From NCBI RefSeq assembly GCF_002127325.2, contig NC_035449.2, positions 146,980,931-147,044,930 on the forward strand: a DNA stretch of 64,000 nucleotides. The letters are read 5' to 3'. Of this stretch, positions 1 through 11,950 are shown piece after piece. Position 1 is the stretch's first letter, and the number at the start of each line of letters is the position of its first letter. The position numbers and the translations under genes are program-made. Source of the DNA: Helianthus annuus (taxonomy: Eukaryota; Streptophyta; Magnoliopsida; Asterales; Asteraceae). The notes under the pieces are model-generated. The model saw only the letters and a program-made list of their open reading frames with translations. It was not told the DNA's origin and made no database searches.

Positions 1-440
1 TATAATCTTAAAGGGCATTAATGTAAGATTGGGTTTTATAAAAGGATTATTAAGGTGGAAACCCTATACACACTTTTATAAAAAACACAAAACCCTAGCC
101 ACCCTCCTAAGCTTGGCCGCCACCCACTTGCCGTCGACCAAGCATCGTCGCCGCCTTCTTCTTGGCCGGTTCTACTCTTGGGTATCTTGTGCTCGGTTGT
201 GAACTTCCTACCAGCGAGGGTTCATTGTAACCCGCGTGTTACAATTCTGGTGTAGTCGTCAAAGGTTGATTACTAAAACCCTCTATGGTTGTTTATTCCT
301 TTTATTTGTTTATACGCGATAACCTTGATCCTGATTGGGAATATTTATTAATCGGATTAATAAATCAAATTTATATAATCGGCTTTTGGTAAATTATATA
401 AACTGCTTCTGCTATTATTCTGATACACTGATTCCCATCA
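1..440 (+). repeat. Copia LTR-like segment, inverted relative to its partner at 6435-7066
   Basis: This segment reads as the reverse complement of the right LTR at 6435-7066 over its whole visible length and ends in CCCATCA at 440. Its left part lies outside the window. In a normal minus-strand element the left LTR would have the same orientation as the right one, begin TGATGGG at its left edge and follow a polypurine tract. Here the LTR end abuts the element's 3' untranslated sequence directly, and no primer-binding site follows it on the plus strand. It may be the 3' LTR of another plus-strand copy, or the product of a rearrangement. Confidence 0.8.
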
Positions 441-1258
441 GTTCGCACTGCTCTTAACACGGCATGACACTTTACAGTCGTCAACTAGTTCTTTGAGTTC
501 AAGTAACACTTTACTTAACCAAATACTATAGCCCTGATAATTCTATCAATAAGTCCCTTCTGTATAGAACATTCGTTGATCATAAGACATAGATCATTCA
601 TTCTTATATAGTGACCAGCTATTCTCTGTTCTCGTCTTTAATTCAAAGTGGTCTAACGCACTACTTTTAGTCCGAGCGTGGCCACGCATTTATTCAAGTT
701 TTAGTTAACGAAGGCGCCAGAATGTCTAAACTTCTAATCTTATAGAAGTACAAAATTCCATCACCATCATACAACTCCCACTTAACCTTGGATTTCTCCC
801 AACGCTACCTGGATTACTACCCATGTTTCAGGACAATGTTAGATAACATCAAAGATTGTCCTTGATCAATGTAGTTTAATATGTGCCTAAGGAAAAAGGA
901 CAGATTGAACATATCAATATCAAAACATCTCATGACTTAGATCCATGGAGATCGTTTTGAAGCGAGTCACATCCAATATCATTCCCTAGTGATATCTGTG
1001 AATTTTGATTCTCAAACTCTTAAGTTATTCATCTCATGAATACAATCATCTCAATTCACAATAGTCTTACATTCAAATTCATTCCCATGTAATTTGATCG
1101 ACTACAAATATTTTAGAATACGCTTATTCAAGGATATAAACATACAAATAATGAACACAGTTACAAAATAATTAAACTTGCATTTAACCAATAAATCAAA
1201 TATATGTTTCAATGTAACTGTTGTAGTTCAAAATTAAAACACCAATACTAACTACAGA
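441..1258 (-). other. 3' untranslated region of the copia element
   Basis: This non-coding AT-rich stretch follows the RT-RNase H stop on the minus strand. No open frame of note and no clear purine-rich tract is seen before the junction at 440/441. It fits the long 3' leader-like tail seen in some plant copia elements, but I assign it by position only. Confidence 0.5.
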
Positions 1259-2857
1259 TCATGCCCACTGTCTAGCAAATGTAAGCCCTATTTTTCCAGC
1301 ATGCTCCTCATGTTTAGCTTGAGGTAGAGGCTTAGTAAAGGGATCAGTCAGATTTAGATCTGTATGAACTTTGCTTATTACGATGTCTCCACGCTCTATT
1401 ATCTCTCTAATATAGTGGAATTTTCTGAGTATATGCCTTGTGGTTTGATGCGACCTTGGTTCCTTTGCAAGAGCAATGGCACCAGTGTTGTCACACAGCA
1501 TCTCGATCGGTTTCTTTATGCTAGGCACAACGTTGAGATCAGTAATGAACTTCTTCATCCAGGAAGCCTCCTTAGCAGCATCTGATGCAACATTGTATTC
1601 TGATTCACAGGTGGATTGAGCAACCACACTTTGCTTCGAGCTCTTCCAAGTAACAGCCCCACCATTCAAAATGAAAACATATCCCGTATGTGATCTTGAA
1701 TCGTCACGATCAATCTGGAAACTTGCATCAGTATAACACTTAACTGACAGCTCCTCATCCAGTCCTACATATATTAAGAACACGTCCTTAGTCCTTCTTA
1801 AGTACTTAAGAATGTTCTTCACTGCCGCCCAGTGACTCTCTCCTGGATTCTGTTGATATCTACTCGTCATGCTAAGAGCATACGAGACATCAGGTCTAGT
1901 ACATAACATGGCGTACATGATGGAACCGATAGCAGAAGTATACGGAACCCTTTCCATTTTCTTCTTTACCTCTTCGGTCTTAGCACACTGCTCGCTATTA
2001 AGAATGGTTCCATGTGCCATGGGCAAGAGCCCCCTTTTTGAGTCTTGCATTGAGAAGCGTCGTATGACCTTATCAATATATGTACTTTGACTTAAACCTA
2101 ATAACCGCTTTGATCTATCTCTATAAATCTTTATTCCTAGAATATAAGTGGATTCACCAAGATCCTTCATTGCGAAACATTTTCCCAACCAAGCCTTAAC
2201 ATGTTTTAGCATAGGGATATTGTTTCCAATGATTAGTATGTCATCTACATACAGAATTAGAAAAGTGATATAGCTCCCACTAGATTTATTGTAAACACAC
2301 GGTTCATCTTCGTTTTTAATGAAGCCAAACTCTTTAATTTTTTTATCAAAACGGAGATTCCAGCTGCGAGATGCTTGCTTTAATCCATAGATGGATTTAT
2401 TTAGCTTGCACACCTTATTAGGATTATTTGGATCGACAAAACCTTCAGGTTGAACCATATAGACATCTTCAAGTAAGTGTCCATTAAGGAACGCGGTCTT
2501 GACATCCATTTGCCATATCTCATAGTCATAATATGCAGCAATGGCAAGTAGACTTCTAATAGACTTAAGCATGGCTACTGGAGAGAAAGTTTCCTCATAA
2601 TCAATTCCATGAGTCTGAGTGAACCCTTTCGCTACAAGCCTTGCTTTGTAGGTTTGCACATTTCCATCCATGTCGGTCTTCTTCTTGAAGATCCATTTGT
2701 TTCCTACAGTCCGACCTTCGGTAGGAAAATCAACCAAATCCCAGACTTGGTTATCATACATGGATTGCATCTCTGCATTCATGGCTTCTTGCCATTTCTT
2801 GGATTCTGAATCCAACATTGCAGCTTTGTAAGTAGCAGGTTCAGCTTCATCAATCAT
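1259..2857 (-). pseudogene. Copia reverse transcriptase-RNase H
   Basis: This 532-residue frame holds the C-terminal half of a copia polyprotein. RT begins with the QMDVKTAFLNG block near residue 116 and has the catalytic YVDD at about residues 203-206. RNase H follows, with TDASF near residue 379 and the conserved CESEY near the end. It would copy element RNA into cDNA and degrade the RNA template in virus-like particles. The frame is intact from before the RT domain to its stop at 1259, but it is cut off from integrase and gag by upstream stops, so it cannot be made as a normal polyprotein. It is the best preserved part of the element. Confidence 0.9.
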
Positions 2858-2986
2858 GAAGATATTGTCATACCTTTCAGGTGCACGACGATCCCTAATA
2901 CTTCTTCGAACACTTGGTGTTTCTGTTGTTTCTTGAGTCCTCTCAGGCTCAACTTCAACAACTAGATCAGTTACTTCTGGTTCTGT

Positions 2987-3863
2987 CTAAACAACTGGTT
3001 CAGTCACTTGTGATTCTCGAATTTCTTCAAGATCTACATGGTTTTCTCCAATCCCTCGTGCCAGAAGCTCTTCCTCCAAGAAAGTGCCTCTGCGTTTAGT
3101 GAAAATCTTATTTTCAGTGGGGTGGTAGAAAAGGTAACCGATCCTTTTAGTGTATCTGACGAAAACCACTTTTTCGCCTCTGGGATCTAGTTTATCCGAA
3201 GATTCTAGAGTGACATAAGCGTTACATCCCCAGACCTTAAGATAGGATACTTTTGGTTTCTTTCCATGCCATATCTCATAAGGCGTTTTGTCAACCTTCT
3301 TCGTTGGAGCTATATTCACAAGTTTTGCGGCAGTTTCTAGAGCATAACTCCAAAAGGAGCGTGGGAGGGTTGTTCAACACATCATTGATCGAACCATATC
3401 TAATAGAGTTCGAGTTCTTCGTTCAGACACACCATTATGTTGTGGCGTTCTAGGTGGAGTGAGCTGTGAAACTATTCCACAATCCTTTAGATGGTCGATA
3501 AACTCCTGACTAAGATATTCACCGCCTCGATCTAATCGAAGCATCTTAATAGTTCTATTTAGCTGATTCTCTACTTCGTTTTGGTACTCCTTGAACTTTT
3601 CAAATGTCTCATGTTTATGCTTCATAAGATAAACATAACCATATCTACTGAAATCATCAGTGAATGTAACAAAGTATCTTTCTCCATGTCTTGACATTGT
3701 TTTGAATGGACCACATACATTTGTATGTACAACTCCCAACAGATCATTAGCTCTTTCTCCAACATTTGAAAAAAGGTGCTTTTGTTAACTTTCCACTTAA
3801 GCATGATTCGCATTTGCCAAACGTTTCTGAACCCTTAGAATCAAAGATTCCTGCGGTTTTAAG
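2987..3863 (-). pseudogene. Copia integrase, broken
   Basis: Two open pieces (3739-3374 and 3319-2987) plus short out-of-frame stretches form a copia integrase. The first carries the catalytic core, with VTFTDDFSRY and the LDRGGEY block, then HNGVSERR. The second carries the C-terminal WGCNAYV region and the later linker. The zinc-binding part lies around 3780-3900 and is interrupted by stops. Stops near 3370 and frame changes near 3740 disrupt it. It is not functional as read. Confidence 0.8.
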
Positions 3864-4319
3864 TTATTTAACACGGTTCTCGCTTATGTGACCAAGTCTA
3901 CAATGCCACATATACGTATCGTTAAAGTCCAACTTATTACGTTTATGGGAGATGTTGCATAATATGTTATTGTTTTGGATTTCTATCTCATAGATTCCAT
4001 TGTTTGGTTTTGCATCAAAGTAAAATACATCATTAAAATAAGCAGAAATAAATTCACCATTAAAACGATAATTGAAACCTTGTCCATGCAAAGCAGAAAC
4101 CGAAACAATATTTCTAGTAACACTAGGAATAAAATTAACATTGTTCAAAACAAGTTCTAAACCAGAAGGAAGTAAAAGAACATATTCTGCAATCTCCTTC
4201 ACAGCAACTCTTTGTCCATTGCCAACATGGACCTCCAAGTTACCTTGTTTCAGCTTCTTAATCTTTCTTAGTCCCTGCAAAGCATTACAAATGTGAAAAC
4301 CACATCCTGTGTCAAACAC
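3864..4319 (-). pseudogene. Copia aspartic protease to integrase N-terminus
   Basis: This open piece of 151 codons starts close to the protease active site, with FDTGC within the first six residues. It continues through the usual protease body and into the MWHCRLGHISENRVK segment, the start of the integrase zinc domain. The protease would cut the polyprotein. The piece has no natural start, because it is in line with gag across stops at 4320-4440, and it ends at a stop near 3864. Confidence 0.75.
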
Positions 4320-4439
4320 CCATGTTTTGCCAGAAGAAGAAAAGATTTCAATAACATATATACCTGAGGACTCTCCTCCTGAAGCCTTAGCTTGCTTCAG
4401 TTCAGCTAATTTGCCTTTGCCATTCCCTTGGCAATCCTT

Positions 4440-5168
4440 CTAAGGCTTCTTGTTTGCAACTAATTTGCCTTTGCCCTCCCCTTTGCCCTGATTGCCCCTT
4501 TTCTTGGTGTTAGGTTTCTTAACATGACCCTCCTTGATCATCAGCACTGGTGCAGTCTTGTCGGGTATATTCACCTCAACAGTTTTGAGCATCTGATGCA
4601 GCTCTGCAAGTGTCTTCTCCATCTCATTCATATTGTCGTTCATAGTGAACTGATCATATGACTTAGCCAATGAGTTGAGGATGATATCCCCAGCTAATTC
4701 ATCACTCAAGGGGGATTCCAGACGAGCCAAGTGATTAACATATGCCTTCATTTTTAGCACATGAGCGCTAACTGATGTACCCTCTTGCATACGAGTGGTT
4801 ATGAGTGATCTCATCACATCAAACCTCTCACGACGAGCCTTCTGTTGGAACATTTCAACCAGGTGTTCATTCATCTCATATGCCATCTTGTCATCCATGG
4901 TCCTTTGAAGTTCAGGAATCATGGATGCTAACATTATACATGAGACTTTCATAGAGTCATCAAAGTGCTTTGCATAGCTTCTATATGCAACAGTTTACTG
5001 ATTGATGGGTTCATCAGGGACTGGCGTTTCAAGAACATACAGTTTGTTCTCCGCCTTGAGAACAATTTTCAAGTTGCAGTGCCAGTCCATGAAGTTGGAG
5101 TGGTTCAGTTTGTCCTTCTCTAAGATGGACTTGAGAGAGAATTGGGAGGAATTGTTTTTAGTTGACAT
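4440..5168 (-). pseudogene. Copia gag with an internal stop
   Basis: Gag starts with ATG at 5168-5166 and reads LKSILEKDKL and MDWHCNL in the N-terminal region, a typical copia gag start. An in-frame TAA at 4997-4995 interrupts it. The frame then reopens (4952-4440), with MIPELQ, FQQKARRERFDV and LARLESPLSDEL, all standard copia gag blocks. The basic tail rich in K and G ends at a stop, and no CCHC zinc knuckle is visible in it. The product would have packaged element RNA. Confidence 0.8.
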
Positions 5169-6420
5169 CTACAAAATTCAAAATTAATTAATTAGTATTT
5201 TATGTTTTTAGTATCTTAATTTAATTTTATGACCCAAAAACAAAATTTTAATTAAGATGAGATCTCGATTCATCATATGACATTGAATTGGCTTAAGCAC
5301 TATCCACTGGTATGATTATGTAGGTAAACAACAATTGTTAATTGTGTCCACTACATAACTCTCCATTTGGGGTTATCGCTTAAAACGATGTATGTGTAAC
5401 CCCAACTATGCCCACGTGATGAACAAGCGATGTTGTGTCCTTTACTGTTAACTGTAACACCGGCCTACATTACACAGGAAACGCGATGATTACCTTCTTT
5501 CATGATGGACGCCCGGATGCAGGGTATAGCACTAACATTTGGGTTCGATTTAGAATGAAGTGTTAACTCGTTAAGGGTGGCATAAAACATCAATTTAAAA
5601 ATTTGGGATTTATTATAATATTTACCAAAAATATTTTGAATAACTCGTAGCATGAGGCGAGTTACACAATAGTTTATAAAATCCGATTTTATATAATTCG
5701 TGATAATAAAAACTCCTTTCCACGCTCGCACGATATAGTTTTAAATACCCTATTAAACTACGTCGGTCGTTTTATCGCGAATGATCTTGTTTTAAATATT
5801 AATAAAACCTTTTATTAAGTATACTTTTCAGTTTTATAAAACTTGTTTTAATAAAACCATTGTCTTGATTGTGAAAATCTTATTTATTTTGGGTTATCTA
5901 GATTATTTACAATAAATAAAACATAGCCACAAAACACAATAATAAAAATTGAATCGAGCCCCTAATAGGTTGGCCGTTTCGTTTTAGCCAGAAACAAAAC
6001 GAACTAGTCAAAAGGGTTTCAAAAGCTGATTTTTGAAAGCTCCCACTTGACCCGCGGTCTCTATCTTCATGGTACATGTTCGCCATTTATCTTGATCTTG
6101 TACTCGAAGGATTACAATAATAAATTTGAAAATATAATAAAACCAAATCTATTCTAATCCTATCTATTACATCGGATCCAATATCCACAACAAAATACAA
6201 ATAAAAAATACTATTACATCGGATCCAATATCCGAAAAAATACAAATCAAAATAAAACCATAACCAACACAACCATGATAAAGGTCATAACCTAGGGCTC
6301 GATTCACATCACAATCCATAGACAACCAAAAGCTTTTGATCTTTGTCAAAACAAATAATTTTGTGACAAATAAAACATAGATCAAAATTATAACTTTACC
6401 ATCTATACGCGTGTAACTGT
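5169..6420 (-). other. Copia 5' leader
   Basis: This non-coding stretch lies between gag and the primer-binding site. Open frames within it are short and show no retroelement motifs. I see no other feature. Confidence 0.5.
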
Positions 6421-6433
6421 GGCTCTGATACCA
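6421..6433 (-). promoter_or_regulatory. Copia primer-binding site (initiator Met tRNA)
   Basis: On the minus strand this reads TGGTATCAGAGCC, the usual complement of initiator methionine tRNA in plant LTR elements. It lies one base from the LTR end at 6435 and fixes the element's direction as minus. Confidence 0.9.
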
Positions 6434-6434
6434 C

Positions 6435-7066
6435 TGATGGGAATCAGTGTATCAAAATAATAGCGGAAGCGGTTTATATAATTTACCAAAAGCCGATTAT
6501 TTAAATTTGATTTATTAATCTGATTAATAAATATTCCCAATCAGGATCAAGGTTATACGCGTATAAACAAATAAAAGGAATAAACAACCATAGAGGGTTT
6601 TAGTAATCAACCTTTGACGACTACACTGGAATTGTAACACGCGGGTTACAACGAATCCTCGCTAGTAGGAAGTTCACAACCGAGCACAAGATACCCAAGA
6701 GTAGAACCGGCCAAGAAGAAGGCGGCGACGATGCTTGGTTGACGACAAGTGGGTGGCGGCCAAGCTTAGGAGGGTGGCTAGGGTTTTGTGTTTTTTTATA
6801 AAAGTGTGTATAGGGTTTCCACCTTAATCATCCTTTTTATAAAACCCAGTCTTACATTAAGGCCCTTTAAGATTATACAATTATAATCCTATTAATAATA
6901 ATCTAATTAATATTAAGTCCCTCGGGTTTAAACTATTATTATTTCACAAATAATAATCTACCTACTCGTGAACATATACGATTCGTGTACCAACGTGTAA
7001 CTCTTCGGATCGTACCGAGTTAGTTATGTTGACTTTAATTACGGTCGGACATACATATATCCAACA
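6435..7066 (-). repeat. Copia 5' LTR
   Basis: This 632-bp LTR begins TGTTGG at 7066 on the minus strand and ends CCCATCA at 6435, directly before the primer-binding site. Its 6435-6880 part pairs with 1-440 in inverted orientation, with scattered substitutions. Confidence 0.88.
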
Positions 7067-7340
7067 TGTTGAACATCACAGTGTCCACAACTGGTAACTC
7101 ATTATTGATCAATAGCTAGTCGACCAATAATGTTTATTAATCATTTTTTATTTTTTAAAACTTCAGCATGTTAGTAAAGAAATAGAGGAGAAAATGTAAC
7201 AGATTGTAAGAACTCTTCATGGTAAGTTCAGTTCTACTTTTCATGTACTTTCACATTCATTTTCTCCATTTTGAAGCTATGTTTTATTAAAGTAATATTA
7301 AACTAAACAATATCGCCTTTTCTATATGGCTAGTCCTCTT

Positions 7341-7613
7341 TAGGGTTGTTCATAAAGCTCGCGACTCGTAGCTCGCTCGAAAGAATCTTAAGAAAAACTA
7401 GCTAAAAAACTCAATTTGAGATGACGTGAACCAAGCTGCCTCATTTTGTAACCAAGCCCAGCTCGAGCTAAGCTCGGCTCGGCCCATGGCTCGACTCGTT
7501 GGCTCGTTCTTAGGCTCATTTAACTCCGACGTAAAGCTCAAGCCAAGTTTAACCGCCTAAATTAATTTCGAGCTTGAGTTCGACCCCACCCTGGCTCGAC
7601 TCGTTTACAACCC
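7341..7613. mobile_element. Mutator-type MITE, 273 bp
   Basis: It has short terminal inverted repeats (TAGGGTTGT and the complement ending ACAACCC). The 10-bp sequence TAGTCCTCTT flanks it on both sides (7331-7340 and 7614-7623), a target duplication in the Mutator size range. The interior is rich in GCTCG words. No coding capacity. Confidence 0.75.
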
Positions 7614-7712
7614 TAGTCCTCTTAAAATAGTGCTCTTAAAAATATTTGAAGCTAAATGACTCCGATGGATTGGTTATGAAACTTGTATAAAAGGTAATGA
7701 TCATTCTTTAAA

Positions 7713-8024
7713 GAGTTAAATGCCATTTTAGTCCCTGTGGTTTGTGCCATTTTGTAAGTTTAGTCCAAATGTTTTATTTTTCGTCTATGGGTCCAAAAAG
7801 GTTTCACTGTTGCAATTTTAGTCCACTGGGTTAACTTCATCAATTATCTTTGTTAACGAGAAGGGCAATTCGGTCATTTTATATGGTCGAATTGCCCTTC
7901 TAGTTAACAGACTTACGTTTAAATTTCCAAATTTCCCTTCTCGTTAACAGAAATAATGGATGAAGTTAACTAAGTGGACTAAAATGGCAACTTTGAAACG
8001 TTTTTAGACCCACAGGCAAAAGAA
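7713..8024. mobile_element. Truncated copy of the GAGTTAA Mutator-type MITE
   Basis: The left end GAGTTAAATGCCATTTTAGTCC and the central inverted copies of a GGGCAATTCGGTC word match the better preserved copy at 13074-13449. The right terminus is missing, so the copy is incomplete. Confidence 0.65.
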
Positions 8025-8029
8025 TTAGA

Positions 8030-9122
8030 AGGGGCGATTGGGTTGGGTTAATTTATTTAACTTCAAATTTAATTGGGTTGGATTAACTGGGTTTGGATTA
8101 CAATGAAATGTTTACTGGGCTAATGGCTAAGTTGTTAAGTGAAAATTATTAGGTTAAATTGTTAAGTAAAGTGGTTAAAAAATAATTATATATCTGGATT
8201 ATATTTTAATAAAAATTAGTGTTTACAATTTTTTTTATAAATTCGCGACTAAGTATCATGAAACTTAGACATTTAACATTTAACAACTTATGCCAATCCA
8301 CTCTTCACAATCAAGCATAACAACACCTTTGTTAATTCATATAACATACATATAGATACAACGTAAAACGGAACGTGAAAGAAAATGATACATAGGAAAA
8401 GACCTTGAAATTTCGGGTTGCCACATCATCCCCAATTTGAAAGAAATTTCATCCCGAAATTTGGTAAGCAGTTTCAAGAGAAATGAAGTGGTAGATTAAG
8501 ATGATTGTGGATTTTCCTCTGGTGCCACATCATCCCCAACTTGAAAGGGAATTTCGTCACGAAATTCACCAGTTGCATCAGGATTCAATTCGGCAGTTTT
8601 GAATAAGTGCAGGTACTTGGGCTTCATTTGATCCCCGCGTTCCCACATGAACTCCGGTCCACGCCTTGAGTTCTAACGAACTCTCACGATTGGAATTCGA
8701 TTGTGTCTACGAACCTTAACTTCCCGATCCATGATTTCGATGGGCTCCTCAATGAACTATAGCTTGTCATCGATCTTCAACTCTTGCAAAGATACCACTA
8801 GTGTTTCATCGGACAAACACTTCTTCAAATTAGAGACGTGAAAAACGTCGTGAACATTACTAAGTTTGTCAGGCAATTCAAGCCGATAAGCAACCTTGCC
8901 GATTCTTTCCAGAATTTTGAATGGACTGACATATCGTGGATTGAGCTTGCCTCGTTTTCGAAAACGTACCACACCCTTCCAGGGTGAAACTTTCAACAGA
9001 ACACGATCGCCTGATATAAACATCCTTACCCTGCACTTTTGCAAGAAGCTGTTTCTATGACTTAAACTTGTGGCCTCCAAGTCTATGAAAAACAACCTTA
9101 CCATTATTCTAAGGTTCACCAA
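8030..9122 (-). mobile_element. Chromovirus fragment (3' end of pol, stem-loops, part of LTR)
   Basis: This minus-strand fragment holds the end of a Tekay-like gypsy element. From right to left it has the integrase C-terminal region (9122-8757), a chromodomain-like tail around 8750-8600 with a stop, two copies of a stem-loop plus purine tract (8566-8550 and 8461-8445), and probably the first few hundred bases of an LTR from about 8427 leftward. It resembles elements B and C in order and sequence. Upstream domains are absent. Confidence 0.7.
8757..9122 (-). pseudogene. Gypsy integrase C-terminal fragment
   Basis: The frame reads [17 protein letters not shown], then a PRYVSPFKILERIGKVAYRL block and [16 protein letters not shown]. 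These are the standard chromovirus integrase C-terminal motifs seen in elements A, B and C. Residues before about 35 do not match, so the upstream edge is a break. Below 8757 the reading continues into a chromodomain-like stretch interrupted by a stop. It is a relic. Confidence 0.8.
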
Positions 9123-9220
9123 ATCACCACTAAATATCCATAAGTTGATGGGCTACAATACATTCATGAGACATGTCGTAAACAAGTTAACAAATCAACT
9201 TGTTTAACTAAATAAATAAA

Positions 9221-9913
9221 GGGAAAATTTCATTAAATGGTAACTAAGTTTTAGGAGTATTCCATTCAGGTCACTCATAAGAAATTTGTTCTGATTAACT
9301 TATTGAAGTTTATTTTATGTGCCAATCCTATATAATTAACCTGAATAGCTGGTAAACTATCTTAGATGACATTTATGTTTTTATTATTATTAAACATGTT
9401 GACGTAGTTTGTGAAGGACGTTCGATTCATATTTGGTGTATTGTTTGGTTCCCACTTCAAACTAAACTTCATATTTGTGAAGGATGTTCAAATTTTATTT
9501 TTTATACTAAAATTGAACTTAGTTCTTGATGGATTTACATATCAATTTTTTATTTCGAAAATTGGATTGGATTATGTGGAAACAGGTTTAGAATTAAAAA
9601 TTACTAATTCTATGGTTTGAGATTTTAATAAATTTTCACAATTTTAGTACTTTTTTAGTAACTTTTTTTTCCAGGTTTTAAAAACATATTTTGCAATTTT
9701 CTAATCCTTGTTTGCATTTATAAGCCATGTCAAAATGTATTAAAAAAAACTCTAAATAAATATCATGTAGGATGAATAACCTTTTATTTAGGTATAATAT
9801 TTAGAATTGGAACATCAAAGTGAACTTTAGTGACTTAATTGGAACACAAAATTTAGTAAGTGACCTGATTGGAACACTTCTAAAACATGGTTACTATTTA
9901 ACAAAGTTATCCC
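9221..9913. mobile_element. Mutator-type inverted-repeat element, 693 bp
   Basis: The left arm (9221-9310) and right arm (9800-9913) are imperfect inverted copies of a TTAAATGGTAACTAAGTTTT-like sequence, and the ends are GGG and CCC. The 9-bp target duplication ATAAATAAA occurs at 9212-9220 and 9914-9922. The interior is AT-rich without a convincing gene. Confidence 0.72.
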
Positions 9914-9956
9914 ATAAATAAAACCTCTCATTTATACATAATGAGAAAATCAGTTA

Positions 9957-11950
9957 TAATGTTAATTTACAAGATTTCTATGCATTGTTGGTTGTACTAA
10001 GTGCTTTAGTGTTTTTCCTTGCTTTGAGTGGGTTTTTCCTTGCTTTGAGTGGGCTTTTCCTTTGATTTTTTTGGTTTGTACCCTTTTGTGTCAGTGGGGA
10101 CTTTATAAGGGTAAGCCCCTCACCAAACAACTTTCGTCTTTCTTACTACAGACGTTTTGTTGCGCATTCTCCGGTGACCTCAAGTATACGCCATTACAAT
10201 TGCCTTCCTAATTTTGTCTATGTCTTTGTCTATCTCTGGAGTTGTTTGCGGTTGTTAGGTACGGTTTTATGATTTATTGATGGTACAATTTTATGATTTC
10301 GAATTTTGTACGATTTTGTCTGTGTTTACTCTTATTTCTTACTTACTGTTTTTAGACAACGATTGTTCCTATTCGGTTTTGTGTTTACCAATTGCTTTTG
10401 ACGGACAATTTTGTCTGAGTTTATTGTTCTTTGTTACTCGTTGTTTTCAAACCACGATTGTTTTTTGTTGGGTTTTGTATTTACCATTTTCTTTTGATGG
10501 TTAAGTATGTTACATTCGTTTTTTGGTTATGATTGTCTCTGTTGTGTGTTTGGGTTTGATGATGGCATCCGACATTAGTCTTGATGTTGTTTTGGTGTTT
10601 TGTTTGTGTTTTATCGTTCGATCACATAGTTACATGTGTTTGAAAGATGTTGGATTTCGTGTGTTTAATGTTAATTTATCGATGATGAATACTGTTTAGT
10701 TTTCAGACATTGTTTATATATGCATTTACATAGTATCTGGTTTATTGCATGCCTTTCAACGTTTTTTTGATTTTGTCTTTTTTAGCATGGTCTGGTATCT
10801 GATGATAATTGTTTTGTTATCAGAGATCTTTTGCAGTTTACTTTGTTGTTTATGATGCGATGCTGAGACGTTTGTTCTTCAATGCTTGTGTTTTCAGTTG
10901 TGTTTGATCGGTGAAGATTACATGTTAGCTTTCCGGGACCGTTTGCACTTTAATTTTTTATATATTTTGTTGATTGTTGCGTAATATTTGTGTATTGATT
11001 ATCGATGATTGTTTACCTGTGCAATGATGTTTACAATGTTAATTTTGGTTTATGATATTGTGCTGAGACTGTTGTTATTGAATATTTCGGTGTTGTTGGT
11101 TATTTGGTTTGCCATAAAAACTTTTGTTGCATATGCACAGAACATTTAGGATATTAACGTTATATTAATATCGTGGCATTTCGGATTAGTGTGGTGTCCT
11201 TTGGGTCTATGATGCTATGCTGAGACCTGCTGTAAGCGTTTAACATGCTTTTATTTAGGTGTTAAATTCTTACATGTTTATGATGTTTGTGTAAAGTGTT
11301 TTGGTATTGTTGGTTTCACTGTTATGCTTTTTTATCTGTTTGATGATGTTGTTAGCTTTTTGATTTGCATGAGGTTGTATGTTTTGTGGTTCGTTTGTTG
11401 TTTTTGGGTTGCATATTTACGCTTTGTGTTGTTGATATGCTTTTAAAATGAACAAATGTTACCAAGTTGTGGCCTAATATGTTGAGGTCGTGAAGATTCT
11501 TTTATCTATGCATGTCAGCCAATGTGGTTGCATCTGACAGGCTGAGCCTCACAATCTATGTTATACAATGTTAATTACTAAGAGTTTGGTGCACTGTGGA
11601 TTGTACCTTTACCTTTGTTGGTTTTCCTTGATTTTCCTTGGTTTAGGTGAGTTGCTCATTTTGTTGTTTGGTTTGTACCATTTGAGTTTGTAGGGGCTTA
11701 TTGAGCTTTACCCTATGCTTATCTTTTGTTGCAGGATGTCTTCTTCGCGCATGGACCCTACTATATAACAACTTGGGAAGCTTTTAGAAGATGCTATCGA
11801 ATCAGATCAGCTGCTATCCGAAAAGCTTAATGACTCAACTGCAAGGGTTAGGAAGCTTAATGACGCGCTACGAAGGCCAAAAGGATATTGAAGTTTGGCT
11901 TTAACATTATTTCGTTGCGTGTATGTAAAGTGATTGTAAATTTTGTCAGT
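9957..11950 (+). other. Possible unrecognised transcription unit with a long T-rich intron
   Basis: Two diverged copies of a promoter-like stretch occur, around 9957-10120 and 11567-11720. Each has TTTTCCTTG words, TTTGGTTTGTACC, a GGGG block and a pyrimidine-rich tail. A TTTATAAGG box lies at about 10101. T-rich sequence of plant-intron character lies between them. The second copy runs into a clean acceptor-like TTTTGTTGCAG at about 11725-11735, followed by a short frame. I do not recognise the gene, and it could also be a non-autonomous element. Confidence 0.3.
11736..11891 (+). pseudogene. Short unrecognised reading frame with one internal stop
   Basis: Just after an acceptor-like TTGCAG, an ATG opens a frame of about 51 codons. 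It has a single in-frame TAA at codon 11 and closes at TGA near 11889. The part after the stop is charged and helical in character (it includes QLGKLLEDAIESD and STARVRKLNDALRR), with a repeated KLND word. I do not recognise a family. It may be a decayed small protein, a C-terminal exon, or chance. Confidence 0.3.

Larger units (their letters stand above)
1259..7066 (-). mobile_element. Degenerate Ty1/copia LTR retrotransposon, Angela/Tork-like
   Basis: On the minus strand the order is LTR (7066-6435), primer-binding site, leader, gag, protease, integrase, RT, RNase H, which is the copia order (integrase before RT). Gag, protease and integrase are broken by stops and frameshifts, while RT-RNase H is one open frame. 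The lineage call rests on the gag style and is tentative. The expected 3' LTR in matching orientation is absent; an inverted LTR lies at 1-440 instead. Confidence 0.85.

Noticed and set aside
10840..11240. Three TATGATG...ATGCTGAGAC words as snoRNA boxes
   Set aside because: The C-like and D-like boxes are only about six bases apart, too close for a box C/D RNA; more likely intron word bias.
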